A stretch of DNA of 58,015 bases from Candidatus Harrisonbacteria bacterium (GCA_023244975.1 JAHFLG010000012.1:1-58015); one strand, 5' to 3'; numbered from the stretch's first letter, positions 1 through 8,881 are shown. Notes: generated by a model not told the origin, from the letters alone. Numbers and translations: made by a program.

Positions 1-9
1 TAAACTAAT

Positions 10-561
10 ATGGATGCAATTCTTAAAGAACTAGAACAGCGAGCCCAGGCGCTTATTGCAGCCTTAACTCAGGAGGTGAGTGGAGTGCGCAGCAACCGTC
101 CGAGCCCGCAGCTGGTTGAAGATTTAAAAATTGATTATATGGGTACGCAGATGGTAGTCAAGCAGCTCGGTTCAATTTCCATTGTGCCGCCACGAGAACT
201 GGTGATTGTCTTGTGGGATCCCTCCGGATCGGCCGTGGTTGCCAAGGCGATTGATGATGCTAAGCGTGGGTTTACGACGAGCGTGCGCGGATCGGCTATT
301 CATATAAATCTGCCGCCGCTGAGCCAGGAGCGGCGCGACGAATTGATTAAGCTGGTTAAGCAGATGATCGAAAAATCAAAGATTCAGGTGCGGAGCCTGC
401 GCGATGATGCCAACAAAAAAGTGCAGGCCGGCAAAGCCGCCAAGACAATTACCGAGGATATGGAGAGCCGCGGTAAGAAAAAAATTCAAGAGGTGACCGA
501 CCGAGTCAACAAAGAAATTGACGGACTGCTCGAGAAGAAGGCTAAAGAAATTAACGAATAG
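10..561 (+). CDS. frr: Ribosome recycling factor
   Basis: 183 aa, the usual length for RRF, which works with EF-G to split post-termination ribosomes in the cytoplasm. The N-terminal part carries the family segment VRSNRPSPQLVEDLKIDYMG (the usual Arg-x-Gly-x-Ala region near residue 30 is here RSNRPS). A charged helical segment near residues 125-180 ends in EIDGLLEKKAKEI, typical of the three-helix bundle. The ATG at 10 gives the full family length. A TAA at 1-3 may be the stop of an upstream gene outside the window (pyrH is a common neighbour, but this is inference). rseP follows after 5 nt, so the genes are probably co-transcribed. Confidence 0.95.
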   Translation: MDAILKELEQRAQALIAALTQEVSGVRSNRPSPQLVEDLKIDYMGTQMVVKQLGSISIVPPRELVIVLWDPSGSAVVAKAIDDAKRGFTTSVRGSAIHINLPPLSQERRDELIKLVKQMIEKSKIQVRSLRDDANKKVQAGKAAKTITEDMESRGKKKIQEVTDRVNKEIDGLLEKKAKEINE

Positions 562-566
562 CGAGT

Positions 567-1580
567 ATGATTGCAGCTATTCTAGTTATTGTCGGGCTTT
601 CGGTGCTCGTACTCATTCACGAACTCGGGCATTTTATCGCTGCAAAAAATGCGGGTCTACTTGTTGAAGAATTTGGGTTTGGTTTTCCGCCACGAGCCAT
701 CGCGTGGAAGCGGGGAGAGACTGTGTATAGCATCAACTGGCTACCGTTTGGAGGATTTGTAAAAATCTACGGAGAAAAAGGTGAGGGCAAAGCTGACAAG
801 CGTAGTTTTGCGCATCAGTCGCTCTGGCGCAGGTTTGTCATTATCGCTGCAGGTATTTCCATAAACTTTATTTTTGGGTGGCTGCTTCTTTCAATCGTCT
901 TTATGACCGGCGCTCGGCAGGCCGTGGTTATTTCCGAGGTGGTCAAGGGCAGTCCAGCCGAAAGCGTCTCGCTCGCAGCAAATGACGAGATTGTGGGCTT
1001 TAAAACTCCGGAGGAGTTTGTTGCGTTTACCAATGCGCATCGCGGCCAGGCAACGACTATCAGTATTATGCACGCCGGAGCTGCGCGGGAAGTTACGGTA
1101 ACTCCACGCAAAGATCCGACGCCCGGCCAGGGTGCCTTGGGAGTTGCGGTAGTAGGGGCTGGTTTCGAACGGCTTGGATTTTTTGATTCATTATGGAAAG
1201 GACTGACGGTCTCGATCGAGAGCATGGGAGAGATTTTAAAAGCATTCGGTTCGTTGGTCGGCGATCTCGTTGGCCACGCTCAGGTTCCAGAAAATGTGGT
1301 TGGGCCGGTCGGGATTTTCGGTGTTGCCGGTCAGCTCGGGTCGCTTGGCATGGTCTATGTGCTCCAGCTCATTGCCCTGATTTCACTTAATTTGGCAGTG
1401 CTTAACTTTATTCCATTTCCAGCCCTTGATGGCGGCCGGATTTTATTTCTGATTATCGAGAAGATCAAGGGTTCGCCTATTCATGCCAAGCGCGAGCTCT
1501 GGGCCAACGCTATTAGTTTTGGACTCCTCGTGTTACTGATGATTATTATCACGACACGGGACATTGTTCGATTGTTTTGA
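567..1580 (+). CDS. rseP: RIP-type intramembrane zinc metalloprotease (site-2 protease, RseP family)
   Basis: 337 aa. The HExxH zinc motif lies in the first membrane segment (H18, E19, H22 in LIHELGH). A single PDZ-like region follows at about residues 115-190, and the second active-site motif near residue 285 reads FPALDGGR, giving the third zinc ligand (Asp). These features define the site-2 protease family, which cleaves transmembrane segments of regulators such as anti-sigma factors. The protein is shorter than E. coli RseP (about 450 aa, two PDZ domains), so it is the one-PDZ form common in Gram-positive and CPR bacteria. Its target is unknown; the ECF sigma/membrane-protein pair at 47066-48302 is one speculative candidate. 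Confidence 0.93.
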   Translation: MIAAILVIVGLSVLVLIHELGHFIAAKNAGLLVEEFGFGFPPRAIAWKRGETVYSINWLPFGGFVKIYGEKGEGKADKRSFAHQSLWRRFVIIAAGISINFIFGWLLLSIVFMTGARQAVVISEVVKGSPAESVSLAANDEIVGFKTPEEFVAFTNAHRGQATTISIMHAGAAREVTVTPRKDPTPGQGALGVAVVGAGFERLGFFDSLWKGLTVSIESMGEILKAFGSLVGDLVGHAQVPENVVGPVGIFGVAGQLGSLGMVYVLQLIALISLNLAVLNFIPFPALDGGRILFLIIEKIKGSPIHAKRELWANAISFGLLVLLMIIITTRDIVRLF

Positions 1581-1592
1581 TAGCATAGATAT

Positions 1593-2834
1593 ATGAAGCA
1601 AAGTCAGTTATTTACCAAAACACGAAAAGAGGCGCCGAAAGAGGAGGTGAGTCGCAATGCTCAGCTGCTTATTCGCGGTGGGTATATTGATAAGCTGATG
1701 GCCGGAGTCTATACCTATCTGCCGCTTGGGCTGCGCGTACTAAAAAATATCGAGCAGATTATTCGGGAAGAATTAAATAAAGCCGGCGGGCAGGAGATTT
1801 TAATGCCGGCGTTTCAGCCGAAAGAGAATTGGGAGCTGACCAAGCGTTGGGATATTGATATTTTGTATAAGACAAAAGATTTTGAAGGTCGCGAGTATGC
1901 GCTTGGACCCACGCACGAAGAGGTGGTCACGCCACTTCTCAAACAGTTTATTTCTTCGTATCGCGATCTGCCGCGCGCCGTGTATCAGTTTCAGGACAAG
2001 TTCCGGATGGAAAAACGCGCCAAAAGTGGGATTCTGCGTGGCCGGGAGTTTTTAATGAAAGATCTCTATTCGTTCCACGCCAATGAGGCGGATTTTGATT
2101 TGTACTATGGGGTGATGAAAAAAGTCTATGGCGAAATCTTCAAGCGCTGCGGCATTGGCCACAAGACTTATTTGACCTTTGCCTCAGGTGGGATTTTTTC
2201 CAAGTACAGTCATGAGTTTCAGACTATAACCCCGGCAGGGGAGGATCTGATTTATATTTGCGATAACTGTTCTTTGGCTATTAATAAAGAAATAAAAGAC
2301 GAGACGCCGAAGTGCCCACAGTGTAATCATGCTGATTTCAAAGAAGAAAAAGCCATTGAAGTCGGTAACATCTTCTCTTTGAAGACGAGGTTCTCAGATG
2401 CGTTCAATCTAAAATACAAAGACGAGAAGGGTGAGCTCCAGCCGGTGATTATGGGTTGCTACGGTATTGGCCTGGGGCGACTCATGGGCACGATCGTTGA
2501 GGCGCTTGCTGATGACAAAGGCATCGTCTGGCCCGAAACTGTGGCGCCATTTAAAGTTCATCTGCTCGGCCTGGCCGGCAAAGAGGGCAGCGCGGTTACT
2601 GAGGCCGCGGAAAACATTATTACCGAATTAGAACATGTTGGCGTGAGCGTGCTCTACGACGATCGCGACGCAACTGCCGGAGCAAAGTTTGCCGATGCCG
2701 ACCTGCTGGGTATGCCGTATCGTGTTGTGATCAGTGAGAAAACGCTGGCTGAAAAAAGCGCTGAAGTAAAACTCCGCCAAACCGGCGAAACTACTCTCGT
2801 CAAACTCGACCACCTCGTGGCGCATTTGAAATAA
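1593..2834 (+). CDS. proS: Prolyl-tRNA synthetase, short form without the editing insertion
   Basis: 413 aa class II synthetase that charges tRNA-Pro. The N-terminal part matches the bacterial enzyme (LPLGLRVLKNIE, GPTHEEVVTPLL, motif 2 FRMEKRAKSGILRGREFLMKD region), motif 3 is MGCYGIGLGRLMG, and the C-terminal anticodon-binding domain runs from about residue 315. Bacterial ProRS is normally about 570 aa because a deacylase (INS) domain of about 180 aa lies between motifs 2 and 3. Here that stretch is only about 60 aa and contains two CxxC pairs (CDNC and CPQC, 18 residues apart), so a small zinc-ribbon-like module stands where the editing domain should be. A separate Ala-tRNA-Pro deacylase (YbaK/ProX) would be needed elsewhere if editing is retained. 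Confidence 0.95.
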   Translation: MKQSQLFTKTRKEAPKEEVSRNAQLLIRGGYIDKLMAGVYTYLPLGLRVLKNIEQIIREELNKAGGQEILMPAFQPKENWELTKRWDIDILYKTKDFEGREYALGPTHEEVVTPLLKQFISSYRDLPRAVYQFQDKFRMEKRAKSGILRGREFLMKDLYSFHANEADFDLYYGVMKKVYGEIFKRCGIGHKTYLTFASGGIFSKYSHEFQTITPAGEDLIYICDNCSLAINKEIKDETPKCPQCNHADFKEEKAIEVGNIFSLKTRFSDAFNLKYKDEKGELQPVIMGCYGIGLGRLMGTIVEALADDKGIVWPETVAPFKVHLLGLAGKEGSAVTEAAENIITELEHVGVSVLYDDRDATAGAKFADADLLGMPYRVVISEKTLAEKSAEVKLRQTGETTLVKLDHLVAHLK

Positions 2835-2902
2835 TCCTATTCGTCAGGGGCATGGACGGAGGATATATTTTGGCGTAGTATATCAGCACGTTAGGGCAGG
2901 CT

Positions 2903-3964
2903 ATGTTTATGAAATTTAAGAATCCGCTGAGCTTATTTAGGAAGAATGTTGGTATCGACTTGGGGACGGCGAACTCGCTGGTGTATTTGAGCGGCCGCGG
3001 TATTGTTATTAACGAGCCATCAGCGGTGGCGATCAACAACAAGACCAACAAGGTTGTGGCCGTGGGCACTGAGGCTAAGCAGATGCTTGGTCGCACGCCG
3101 CTACACATCACCGTCGTGCGCCCGCTCGTGGGAGGAGTTATTTCAGATTTTGAAATGGCGCAGGAAATTTTGAAACAGTTTTTGAAAAAGTTAGGCAATT
3201 CATCCTTTGTAAATTATTATCAGAACGCGGTCATTGGTGTGCCGGCTGATCTCACTGAGGTAGAACGAAAGTCAGTGGAGGACGCGGTGTTGGGTGCCGG
3301 TGTTTCCAAGGCGTACGTTATTGAGTCCGCCATTGCTGCGGCTTTGGGCGCGCGGCTGCCCGTCAACGAACCGGTCGCTAACATGATTATTGATATCGGC
3401 GGGGGGACCACTGAGATTGCGATTATTTCTATGGGCGGAGCGGTGACCGTCAAAAGCTTGAAGGTTGCCGGAGACAAGTTAAACGATGATATTTTAAAAT
3501 TTGTGCGCGAGGAGTTTCATCTCGCTATTGGCGAACCAACCGCAGAAGAATTAAAGATTGAAATTGGCAGCGCGATTCCAATTGCCGACAAGCTGGAGAT
3601 GACTATACGTGGTCGTGACCTTACGACAGGACTCCCGAAAGAAGTAGTACTTAAGGATGCTCATGTTCGCGCGGCCATCAATAAGTCACTCCGTTTGATT
3701 ATTGACGCAGTTAAGGAGGTGGTTGAAAAAGCCCCGCCAGAGCTTGTTGGTGATTTGCTCAAGCGGGGGATTTATATGTGCGGCGGCGGCAGCCTGTTGC
3801 GCGGCATTGATGAACTTATTGCCAAAGAGCTTTCAACTACCACAACTATTGTTGATGATCCTCTAACCTGTGTGGCGCGTGGGGCCGGGATCGCGGTTGA
3901 GAATTTAGAAAAGTATGACTATATCTTGAACAGCCCGCTCAAGCCGCGGGAGATCAAGTTATGA
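2903..3964 (+). CDS. mreB: Rod shape-determining actin homologue MreB
   Basis: 353 aa. Actin-fold ATPase that forms membrane-associated filaments guiding lateral wall synthesis. It carries the phosphate-1 loop GIDLGTANSLVYL (from about residue 17), the segment GVPADLTEVER, the phosphate-2 loop IIDIGGGTTEIA and the adenosine motif CGGGSLLRGID. The start at 2903 (MFMKF) was chosen because it has a weak AGG upstream; the ATG at 2909 is equally possible. It is the first gene of a tight mreB-mreC-mreD-PBP2 run: its TGA overlaps the mreC ATG by 4 nt. The presence of the set predicts rod or elongated morphology with active peptidoglycan elongation. Confidence 0.97.
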   Translation: MFMKFKNPLSLFRKNVGIDLGTANSLVYLSGRGIVINEPSAVAINNKTNKVVAVGTEAKQMLGRTPLHITVVRPLVGGVISDFEMAQEILKQFLKKLGNSSFVNYYQNAVIGVPADLTEVERKSVEDAVLGAGVSKAYVIESAIAAALGARLPVNEPVANMIIDIGGGTTEIAIISMGGAVTVKSLKVAGDKLNDDILKFVREEFHLAIGEPTAEELKIEIGSAIPIADKLEMTIRGRDLTTGLPKEVVLKDAHVRAAINKSLRLIIDAVKEVVEKAPPELVGDLLKRGIYMCGGGSLLRGIDELIAKELSTTTTIVDDPLTCVARGAGIAVENLEKYDYILNSPLKPREIKL

Positions 3965-4674
3965 GGCGCCCACAGAATATTATTTTGCTTGCGGTTTTCT
4001 GCGCATTATTTCTTATTGGCCAATGGCTGTTCATTCCCAAGACCTATGTGAACTCGGTGATTATTCAGGCGCTGCAGGCGCCGAAGGTTTTGCTCCAATC
4101 ATTGATCAACCGGCATGAGATAGTTACTCAGCTTTCTGATTTGCAACTTGAAAATCAGAGTCTGCGCGCTCAGATCCAAGAGCTTAAGTCGAGCCCCGCG
4201 ATTATCAAGACCGGTAAGGCTATCTATGTGAGCGCGCATGTGTATTCTTCATATCCGCTCAACAACAGCGGTCTCATTCTCATAAGTGCCGGCGCGGATC
4301 AGGGGATTACCAAGGGGGCGATTGTGTTAGCCGCCCCCGGAATTTTTTTAGGTCAGGTTACTGATGTAAGCGGATCTACCAGTCAGGTACGCACGATCTT
4401 TGATCCCGACTGGGAGCTGCCGGTCAAAATTGGAGATCAAAAAATCGATTCGTTGCTTGTCGGTGGTCATGAGCCGCGGCTCACTCTCATTTCAAAAAAG
4501 AAAATGGCGCACGTCGGCCAGGCGGTCATTCTTGCAGCCAAGGAGTATCCATATGGACTTACGGTTGGCACGGTTGGGAATCTTAAAGATGGTGGTGCAG
4601 ATTTGTTTCAGGAGGCGGCACTGGCAACTTCCTACCAATTCGGCAGTTTGAATGATATGTTAGTTGTTCAGTAA
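3961..4674 (+). CDS. mreC: Rod shape-determining protein MreC
   Basis: 237 aa. There is an N-terminal membrane helix (about residues 5-24, IILLAVFCALFLIGQWLF), a coiled coil at about 55-80 (LSDLQLENQSLRAQIQELK), then the two beta-barrel domains of MreC with the typical VLAAPGIFLGQVTDVS and GLTVGTVGNL segments. MreC is the extracytoplasmic scaffold that activates PBP2/RodA. Start and stop overlap the neighbouring genes in the usual mre order, which supports the assignment; sequence conservation of the family is otherwise low. Confidence 0.92.
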   Translation: MRRPQNIILLAVFCALFLIGQWLFIPKTYVNSVIIQALQAPKVLLQSLINRHEIVTQLSDLQLENQSLRAQIQELKSSPAIIKTGKAIYVSAHVYSSYPLNNSGLILISAGADQGITKGAIVLAAPGIFLGQVTDVSGSTSQVRTIFDPDWELPVKIGDQKIDSLLVGGHEPRLTLISKKKMAHVGQAVILAAKEYPYGLTVGTVGNLKDGGADLFQEAALATSYQFGSLNDMLVVQ

Positions 4675-4675
4675 T

Positions 4676-5152
4676 ATGGCGAGTAGTCACTGGAGAGCAT
4701 ATCTGGCTGTGATCGTGGTAGCACTGATACTTATGGCCGGGGCCTTGCAAATGCATGGCGCACTGGCTGTGTACGGTATTCGTCCTGATCTTATGCTTGT
4801 GGTTCTTATTGTTTCGGCACTGTTCACTGACAATTTTTTATTGTATCTACTGCTTACCCTTATCGCCTCGATTGGTATCCGGTTCGCCCCGGGATTCGGA
4901 CCCGAGGCTTTTGCATTGGTAGTCGTAAGTCTTGGCGTCTTTGCGGTGAAGTCAAAAATCGTCTGGCCTGGTCTGCTGGGAAGCGCTATTCTGATCGGTG
5001 CGGGGACTATCGCAGTATATACGCTTGGTTCGATGCAATTTCTGTTCAGGCACCCAGGAATTGTTGCGGCCGAAGCTTTGTATAATATAGTGCTTGCTGC
5101 GATACTCTATGAGGTATTGCAGCTCATTACTAGATATGAGAAAAAAGCATGA
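4676..5152 (+). CDS. mreD: Rod shape-determining protein MreD
   Basis: 158 aa, very hydrophobic, with about five predicted membrane helices. A longer reading starts at a TTG at 4664 inside mreC; the ATG at 4676, two bases after the mreC stop, is the more likely start. MreD is recognised mainly by size, hydrophobic profile and its place between mreC and PBP2; the segment YGIRPDLMLVVLI resembles the conserved RPDL motif of the family. It is the integral membrane part of the elongasome. Its 3' end overlaps the PBP2 start by 17 nt, suggesting translational coupling. Confidence 0.85.
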   Translation: MASSHWRAYLAVIVVALILMAGALQMHGALAVYGIRPDLMLVVLIVSALFTDNFLLYLLLTLIASIGIRFAPGFGPEAFALVVVSLGVFAVKSKIVWPGLLGSAILIGAGTIAVYTLGSMQFLFRHPGIVAAEALYNIVLAAILYEVLQLITRYEKKA

Positions 5153-7010
5153 CTTACAATTTGAAGATTTTGCATCAGACACCGTTGCCACGGAAGAGCT
5201 TGATTACGTAGAGGTACCGCTCTCTTCCCGCGTTTTTTTATTGGTTATTGTTACGGCTACACTCCTGGCAGCTACTATGGTTGCTCGCATTATCTATCTT
5301 GGCGGTATTAAAGGATCATTTTATCAGGCACGTGCCATCGCGAATATCAATCACGAGAAATTAATTCCGGCGCACCGGGGGATCATCACTGATCGTATCG
5401 GAGTCGTGCTGGCTAAAAACACTGAAACGTTTAGTGTATTTTTGAATATTACAGAGCTGTTAAAAGATCGCGTGCAATTTGATTTGGTGATTTCAGCCTT
5501 GGCACAGACTCTGGATATGCCCGTTTCTGACATAGAGGCGGCAGTGGCAGACGTTAATTTTGAAAATAATACGGAAGTTCCTGTGGTTAGAAATATAACC
5601 AGTGAGCAAGCCATCGCGGTGCGCGGATTGAGTCTAGCCTCGGTCTCGGTAGAAAACGATTTCCGGCGCGAGTATCCACTTGGCGCCTCAATGAGCGCCA
5701 TACTTGGATACACAGGAATCAGCGACACCGGTGTTTCGGTGATTGGTAAAACCGGCCTGGAGCATTATTATGACGGCGATCTTAAAGGCACTGATGGGAA
5801 ATATGTTTATATTCGCAATGTCAAAGGCACGGTACTCGATGAGCGAGTGGCTCAGCCGGCTACTCCAGGAGCAAAAGTTAAGACAACCATTGACGCTGAT
5901 TTTCAGCAATATTTTTATAATCGTTTGAAGCAGGGTCTGGCGGGTCTCGGTAGTAAGGGGGGGGTCGGTCTTGCGATTGATCCGAGAAATGGCGAAATTT
6001 TGGCACTCGTTAGTCTGCCAAGTTATGACAATAATATTTTTATGACTCCAGGCAAGAGCGCCGACCGAGTGCGTGTTGTTACCGACAAAGATCATCCGGT
6101 GTTTAACCGCGCGGTTAACGGCGTCTATAGTCCAGGTTCAACCATTAAACCGCTCGTTGCCTTGTCTGCCCTCCATGAGAAGGTTATTGACCCTTCATTT
6201 CAAGTGTATTCTCCGGGTTACCTCGAGATTCCCAATCCATATGTACCTGACAAGCCGAGTCGATTTTTAGACTGGCGACCTCAGGGTTGGGTTAATGTTC
6301 GCAGTGCGCTGGCGCGTTCGTCTAACGTATTTTTTTATGAAGTCGGCGGAGGTTTGCCAAGCAGTCCAGGTGTTCCGGCTGTTGTAGGATTAGGCATTGA
6401 ACGACTTCGGCATTATTGGGAAAAATTTGGCTTTGGGGCTAAGACGGGGATTGATGCTGACAATGAAGCCGTGGGATTTTTGCCGAGTCCCGATGAAAAA
6501 CAGCAGCGCACAAAGACTCCATGGCGAATCGGCGACAGCTATAACGTCAGTATCGGTCAGGGTGATCTACAAGTTTCGCCGATCCAGCTGCTTAATTACA
6601 TCGCCGGCATAGCTAATAACGGAGTGATGTATGCCCCTCATCTGGTACAGTCGATTACCGGTCAACGCGACATCGAGCCGACTACATTGATTGATTATTC
6701 CGATTGGAAGATGGAATTACGGGAGGTGCAGGCCGGTATGCGCGACGGCGTTATTAAAGACTACGGAACTTCGCATGCCCTCAATGATCTGCCTATGGCA
6801 GTTGCCTCAAAAACCGGCAGTGCGCAGATCCAGTTTAATACCAAAACAAACGCTTTCTTTGTTGGATATGGGCCGTTTGAGAAACCACGTATAGCTATTG
6901 AAGTGCTTATTGAAAATGCGAAAGAAGGCAGCTTAAATGCGGTGCCGATCGCTAAAGATGTGTTAAATTGGTATTATGAACATAGGATTGCTCTACGAAC
7001 TACGAACTAA
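5136..7010 (+). CDS. mrdA: Penicillin-binding protein 2 (elongasome transpeptidase)
   Basis: 624 aa class B PBP that cross-links peptidoglycan during elongation. There is one N-terminal membrane helix at about residues 30-52, a pedestal domain with the HRGIITDR segment, and the transpeptidase domain with all three active-site motifs: STIK near S335, SSN near 395 and KTG near 559. The ORF can be read from 5094, but the first 14 codons lie deep inside mreD; the ATG at 5136 gives a normal cytoplasmic tail. The last residues (ALRTTN) are encoded by an imperfect 7-nt repeat that continues into the gap before tpiA, so the extreme C-terminus is probably not conserved. Confidence 0.95.
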   Translation: MRKKHDLQFEDFASDTVATEELDYVEVPLSSRVFLLVIVTATLLAATMVARIIYLGGIKGSFYQARAIANINHEKLIPAHRGIITDRIGVVLAKNTETFSVFLNITELLKDRVQFDLVISALAQTLDMPVSDIEAAVADVNFENNTEVPVVRNITSEQAIAVRGLSLASVSVENDFRREYPLGASMSAILGYTGISDTGVSVIGKTGLEHYYDGDLKGTDGKYVYIRNVKGTVLDERVAQPATPGAKVKTTIDADFQQYFYNRLKQGLAGLGSKGGVGLAIDPRNGEILALVSLPSYDNNIFMTPGKSADRVRVVTDKDHPVFNRAVNGVYSPGSTIKPLVALSALHEKVIDPSFQVYSPGYLEIPNPYVPDKPSRFLDWRPQGWVNVRSALARSSNVFFYEVGGGLPSSPGVPAVVGLGIERLRHYWEKFGFGAKTGIDADNEAVGFLPSPDEKQQRTKTPWRIGDSYNVSIGQGDLQVSPIQLLNYIAGIANNGVMYAPHLVQSITGQRDIEPTTLIDYSDWKMELREVQAGMRDGVIKDYGTSHALNDLPMAVASKTGSAQIQFNTKTNAFFVGYGPFEKPRIAIEVLIENAKEGSLNAVPIAKDVLNWYYEHRIALRTTN

Positions 7011-7027
7011 ATACGAAATTACGAAAT
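6993..7027 (+). repeat. Imperfect 7-nt tandem repeat (CTACGAA type) at the end of PBP2
   Basis: Two identical heptads CTACGAA CTACGAA are followed by degenerate units (CTAAATA, CGAAATT, ACGAAAT). The array overlaps the last codons of the PBP2 gene and runs past its stop. Similar 7-nt periodic tracts with other unit sequences occur in purL, pyrC and the 13645-15114 gene. Confidence 0.7.
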
Positions 7028-7042
7028 AACCTATATAACACC

Positions 7043-7813
7043 ATGAGCAAAATACTGATTGCGAATTGGAAGATGAATCCGGAAAAAGAAACAGATGCCA
7101 TTAAGCTTGCCAAAGCCACTGACGGTGAGCATGTGGTCATCTGTCCACCCCTGCCGTTTTTAAGCGAAGTCAGCACTGCAATCAACAAAAGTGCTCTGGG
7201 AGCCCAAGATATCTCAACCGATCCAATAACCGGTCCGTTTACGGGCGAGGTTTCGGCATCTCAGTTGAGATCCATGGGGATTCAGTATGTCATTATTGGA
7301 CACTCTTCTCGTCGTAGCCGTGATGGTGAGACAGATGAGATTGTGGCCAAAAAAATAGCCGCTGCTCTCGATGCCGGATTGATCCCAATTTTGTGTGTAG
7401 GTGAAACTGCAACCGAGCGGAGTCATGGTCATACTCGTGAAGTTCTTGACAGGCAGTTGCGAATGGCATTTTCTCTGATTCCTGCTGATACCGGCGAGAA
7501 AAAATTTAATGTTATTGTAGCCTACGAGCCCGTCTGGGCGATCAGTACTAATCAGGCTCCGGGTGCAGGCGGTCATAGTGAGGGCGCTACGCCCAGTATG
7601 GTTCAGGATATGATAAGCTACATGAAGGGTATTGTCCGTGGTATGCCGATTACTCCCGTATTTATCTACGGTGGTTCCGTTGATGCTGAGAATCTTGGGT
7701 CATTTTTGGAATGTTCTGAAATTCACGGAGCGCTGGTTGGTGCAGTAAGCCTTAAAGCAGGGGAATTTAAAAAAATGATCGTGGTCGCATCGCAATCAAA
7801 CATTAATAATTAA
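7043..7813 (+). CDS. tpiA: Triosephosphate isomerase, divergent
   Basis: 256 aa TIM-barrel enzyme interconverting dihydroxyacetone phosphate and glyceraldehyde 3-phosphate. Visible are the substrate Asn/Lys (NWKMN, residues 7-11), the catalytic His in IIGHSSRR, the catalytic Glu in AYEPVWAIST, and the phosphate-binding YGGSV and GALVGAVSL segments. Two features are odd. The near-invariant Glu of GHSERR is Ser here (GHSSRR), and the loop-6 region after PVWAI reads STNQAPGAGGHSEGATP instead of the standard GTGKTA-type lid, an insertion of several residues. Identity as TIM is secure, but kinetics may be unusual. It begins 32 nt after PBP2. Confidence 0.93.
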   Translation: MSKILIANWKMNPEKETDAIKLAKATDGEHVVICPPLPFLSEVSTAINKSALGAQDISTDPITGPFTGEVSASQLRSMGIQYVIIGHSSRRSRDGETDEIVAKKIAAALDAGLIPILCVGETATERSHGHTREVLDRQLRMAFSLIPADTGEKKFNVIVAYEPVWAISTNQAPGAGGHSEGATPSMVQDMISYMKGIVRGMPITPVFIYGGSVDAENLGSFLECSEIHGALVGAVSLKAGEFKKMIVVASQSNINN

Positions 7814-7819
7814 TTTTCT

Positions 7820-8569
7820 ATGCACAACGAAAAATCTATTTTCTGGATCCTCATTAACAGCTGCTTGGTACTGGTACTGATGGGCGGACTTATTGGTGTC
7901 GGAACATTGTTGCGGTTTAGCAATACCATTGTGTCATCACGGACTATTACGGTATCAGGAGAAGGTAAGACTTCGATTGCTCCTGATCTGGCAACTATTT
8001 CATTTTCTGTCATTAGTCAGGGATCCAGCGCAGTTGATATTCAAAAAATTAATACCACGAAAATCAACCGCGCCATTACGTTTGTCAAAGATCATGGCAT
8101 CAAGGATACCGATATAAAAACCACCGGCTATAATTTGTATCCAAGCTATCGGTACGACAAGAATAATGGTCAGTCTTCCATCAGCGGATATGAGATCACT
8201 CAAACGGTGACCGTTAAAATTCGAGATTTGAGTACAATTGGCACGATCATCGGGGGGTTGCCGACAGCCGGCATCAATCAGATTGGTTCACTGAATTACT
8301 CTATTGAGAATCCAGAGGCTCAGCGAGCTCAGGCTCGAGTTCAGGCATTTGCCCGCGCTCGGGACAAGGCTCGTGAGATGGCCGCGGAAAATGGCGTGAG
8401 TCTTCTTCGCGTGCTTACCTTCAGTGAATTTACTGGAGGCAATCCGGGACCGATTTTTTACGCCGCGATGGAAAAAGGGATGGACAGCGCCACAGCTCCG
8501 GCGCCAAACATTGAAACCGGTAGCCAAGAGGTGACGATTGACGTGTCAGTGACCTACGAGATCCGCTGA
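7820..8569 (+). CDS. SIMPL domain (DUF541) envelope protein
   Basis: 249 aa. There is an N-terminal membrane anchor (about residues 10-33), then one SIMPL/DUF541 domain. Typical segments are ITVSGEGKTSIAPDLATISF, IKTTGYNLYPSYRYD and the helical ARDKAREMAAENGVSLLRV. The family is widespread in bacterial envelopes and has been linked to oxidative stress (E. coli YggE) and to BP26, which forms ring-like oligomers; the biochemical role is not known. It starts 6 nt after tpiA and ends 3 nt before the next small gene, so it is probably co-transcribed. Confidence 0.88.
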   Translation: MHNEKSIFWILINSCLVLVLMGGLIGVGTLLRFSNTIVSSRTITVSGEGKTSIAPDLATISFSVISQGSSAVDIQKINTTKINRAITFVKDHGIKDTDIKTTGYNLYPSYRYDKNNGQSSISGYEITQTVTVKIRDLSTIGTIIGGLPTAGINQIGSLNYSIENPEAQRAQARVQAFARARDKAREMAAENGVSLLRVLTFSEFTGGNPGPIFYAAMEKGMDSATAPAPNIETGSQEVTIDVSVTYEIR

Positions 8570-8572
8570 TAT

Positions 8573-8842
8573 ATGCGTGTATTTTTGGCGATATTTTTGG
8601 GGGCGCTACTGGTCTTTATCGGCGTGCAGATTTTTAATTTGCATCGACAGACGGTCGATTATGACCAAAAAGCCAGCGTCTTAGAGGCAGAGGTCACATC
8701 TCTTTCGGCCGAAAATGATCAGTATCAGGGAGATCTTCGGTACTATGAAAATGATGAAAATCTCGGTAAAGAGGCTCTTAAGTATAATCGCAAAAAACCT
8801 GGCGAGCAGCTCTATATTTTGGTTCCGCCAAAAGCTAATTGA
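8573..8842 (+). CDS. Small septum-formation initiator (FtsB/DivIC-like) protein
   Basis: 89 aa. There is one N-terminal membrane helix (about residues 2-20), then a coiled coil of about 40 residues (QKASVLEAEVTSLSAENDQYQGDL) and a short tail with the segment EGLKYNRKKPGEQLYI-like (here EALKYNRKKPGEQ). That tail matches the PGE motif region of FtsB/DivIC proteins, which bridge FtsQ and FtsL in the divisome. The family is short and low in identity, so the call rests on architecture plus the LKYNxxKPGE signature. Confidence 0.75.
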   Translation: MRVFLAIFLGALLVFIGVQIFNLHRQTVDYDQKASVLEAEVTSLSAENDQYQGDLRYYENDENLGKEALKYNRKKPGEQLYILVPPKAN

Positions 8843-8867
8843 CGAAGGTTCTCGGCCGCCGTATAGT
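8839..8867 (+). promoter_or_regulatory. Predicted sigma-70 promoter of tRNA-Gly
   Basis: A -35 TTGACG (8839-8844, overlapping the preceding stop codon) is followed after 17 nt by a -10 TATAGT (8862-8867). Transcription would start about 8874, just upstream of the tRNA. A short hairpin (GCCGCC/GGCGGC) overlaps the -10 region. Confidence 0.6.
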
Positions 8868-8881
8868 TTCTGGGCGGCTAC

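Noticed and set aside
815..1225. 136-aa minus-strand ORF inside rseP
   Set aside because: It is fully antisense to a gene with clear protease motifs, has no start signal and no recognisable motif; it is a shadow reading frame.
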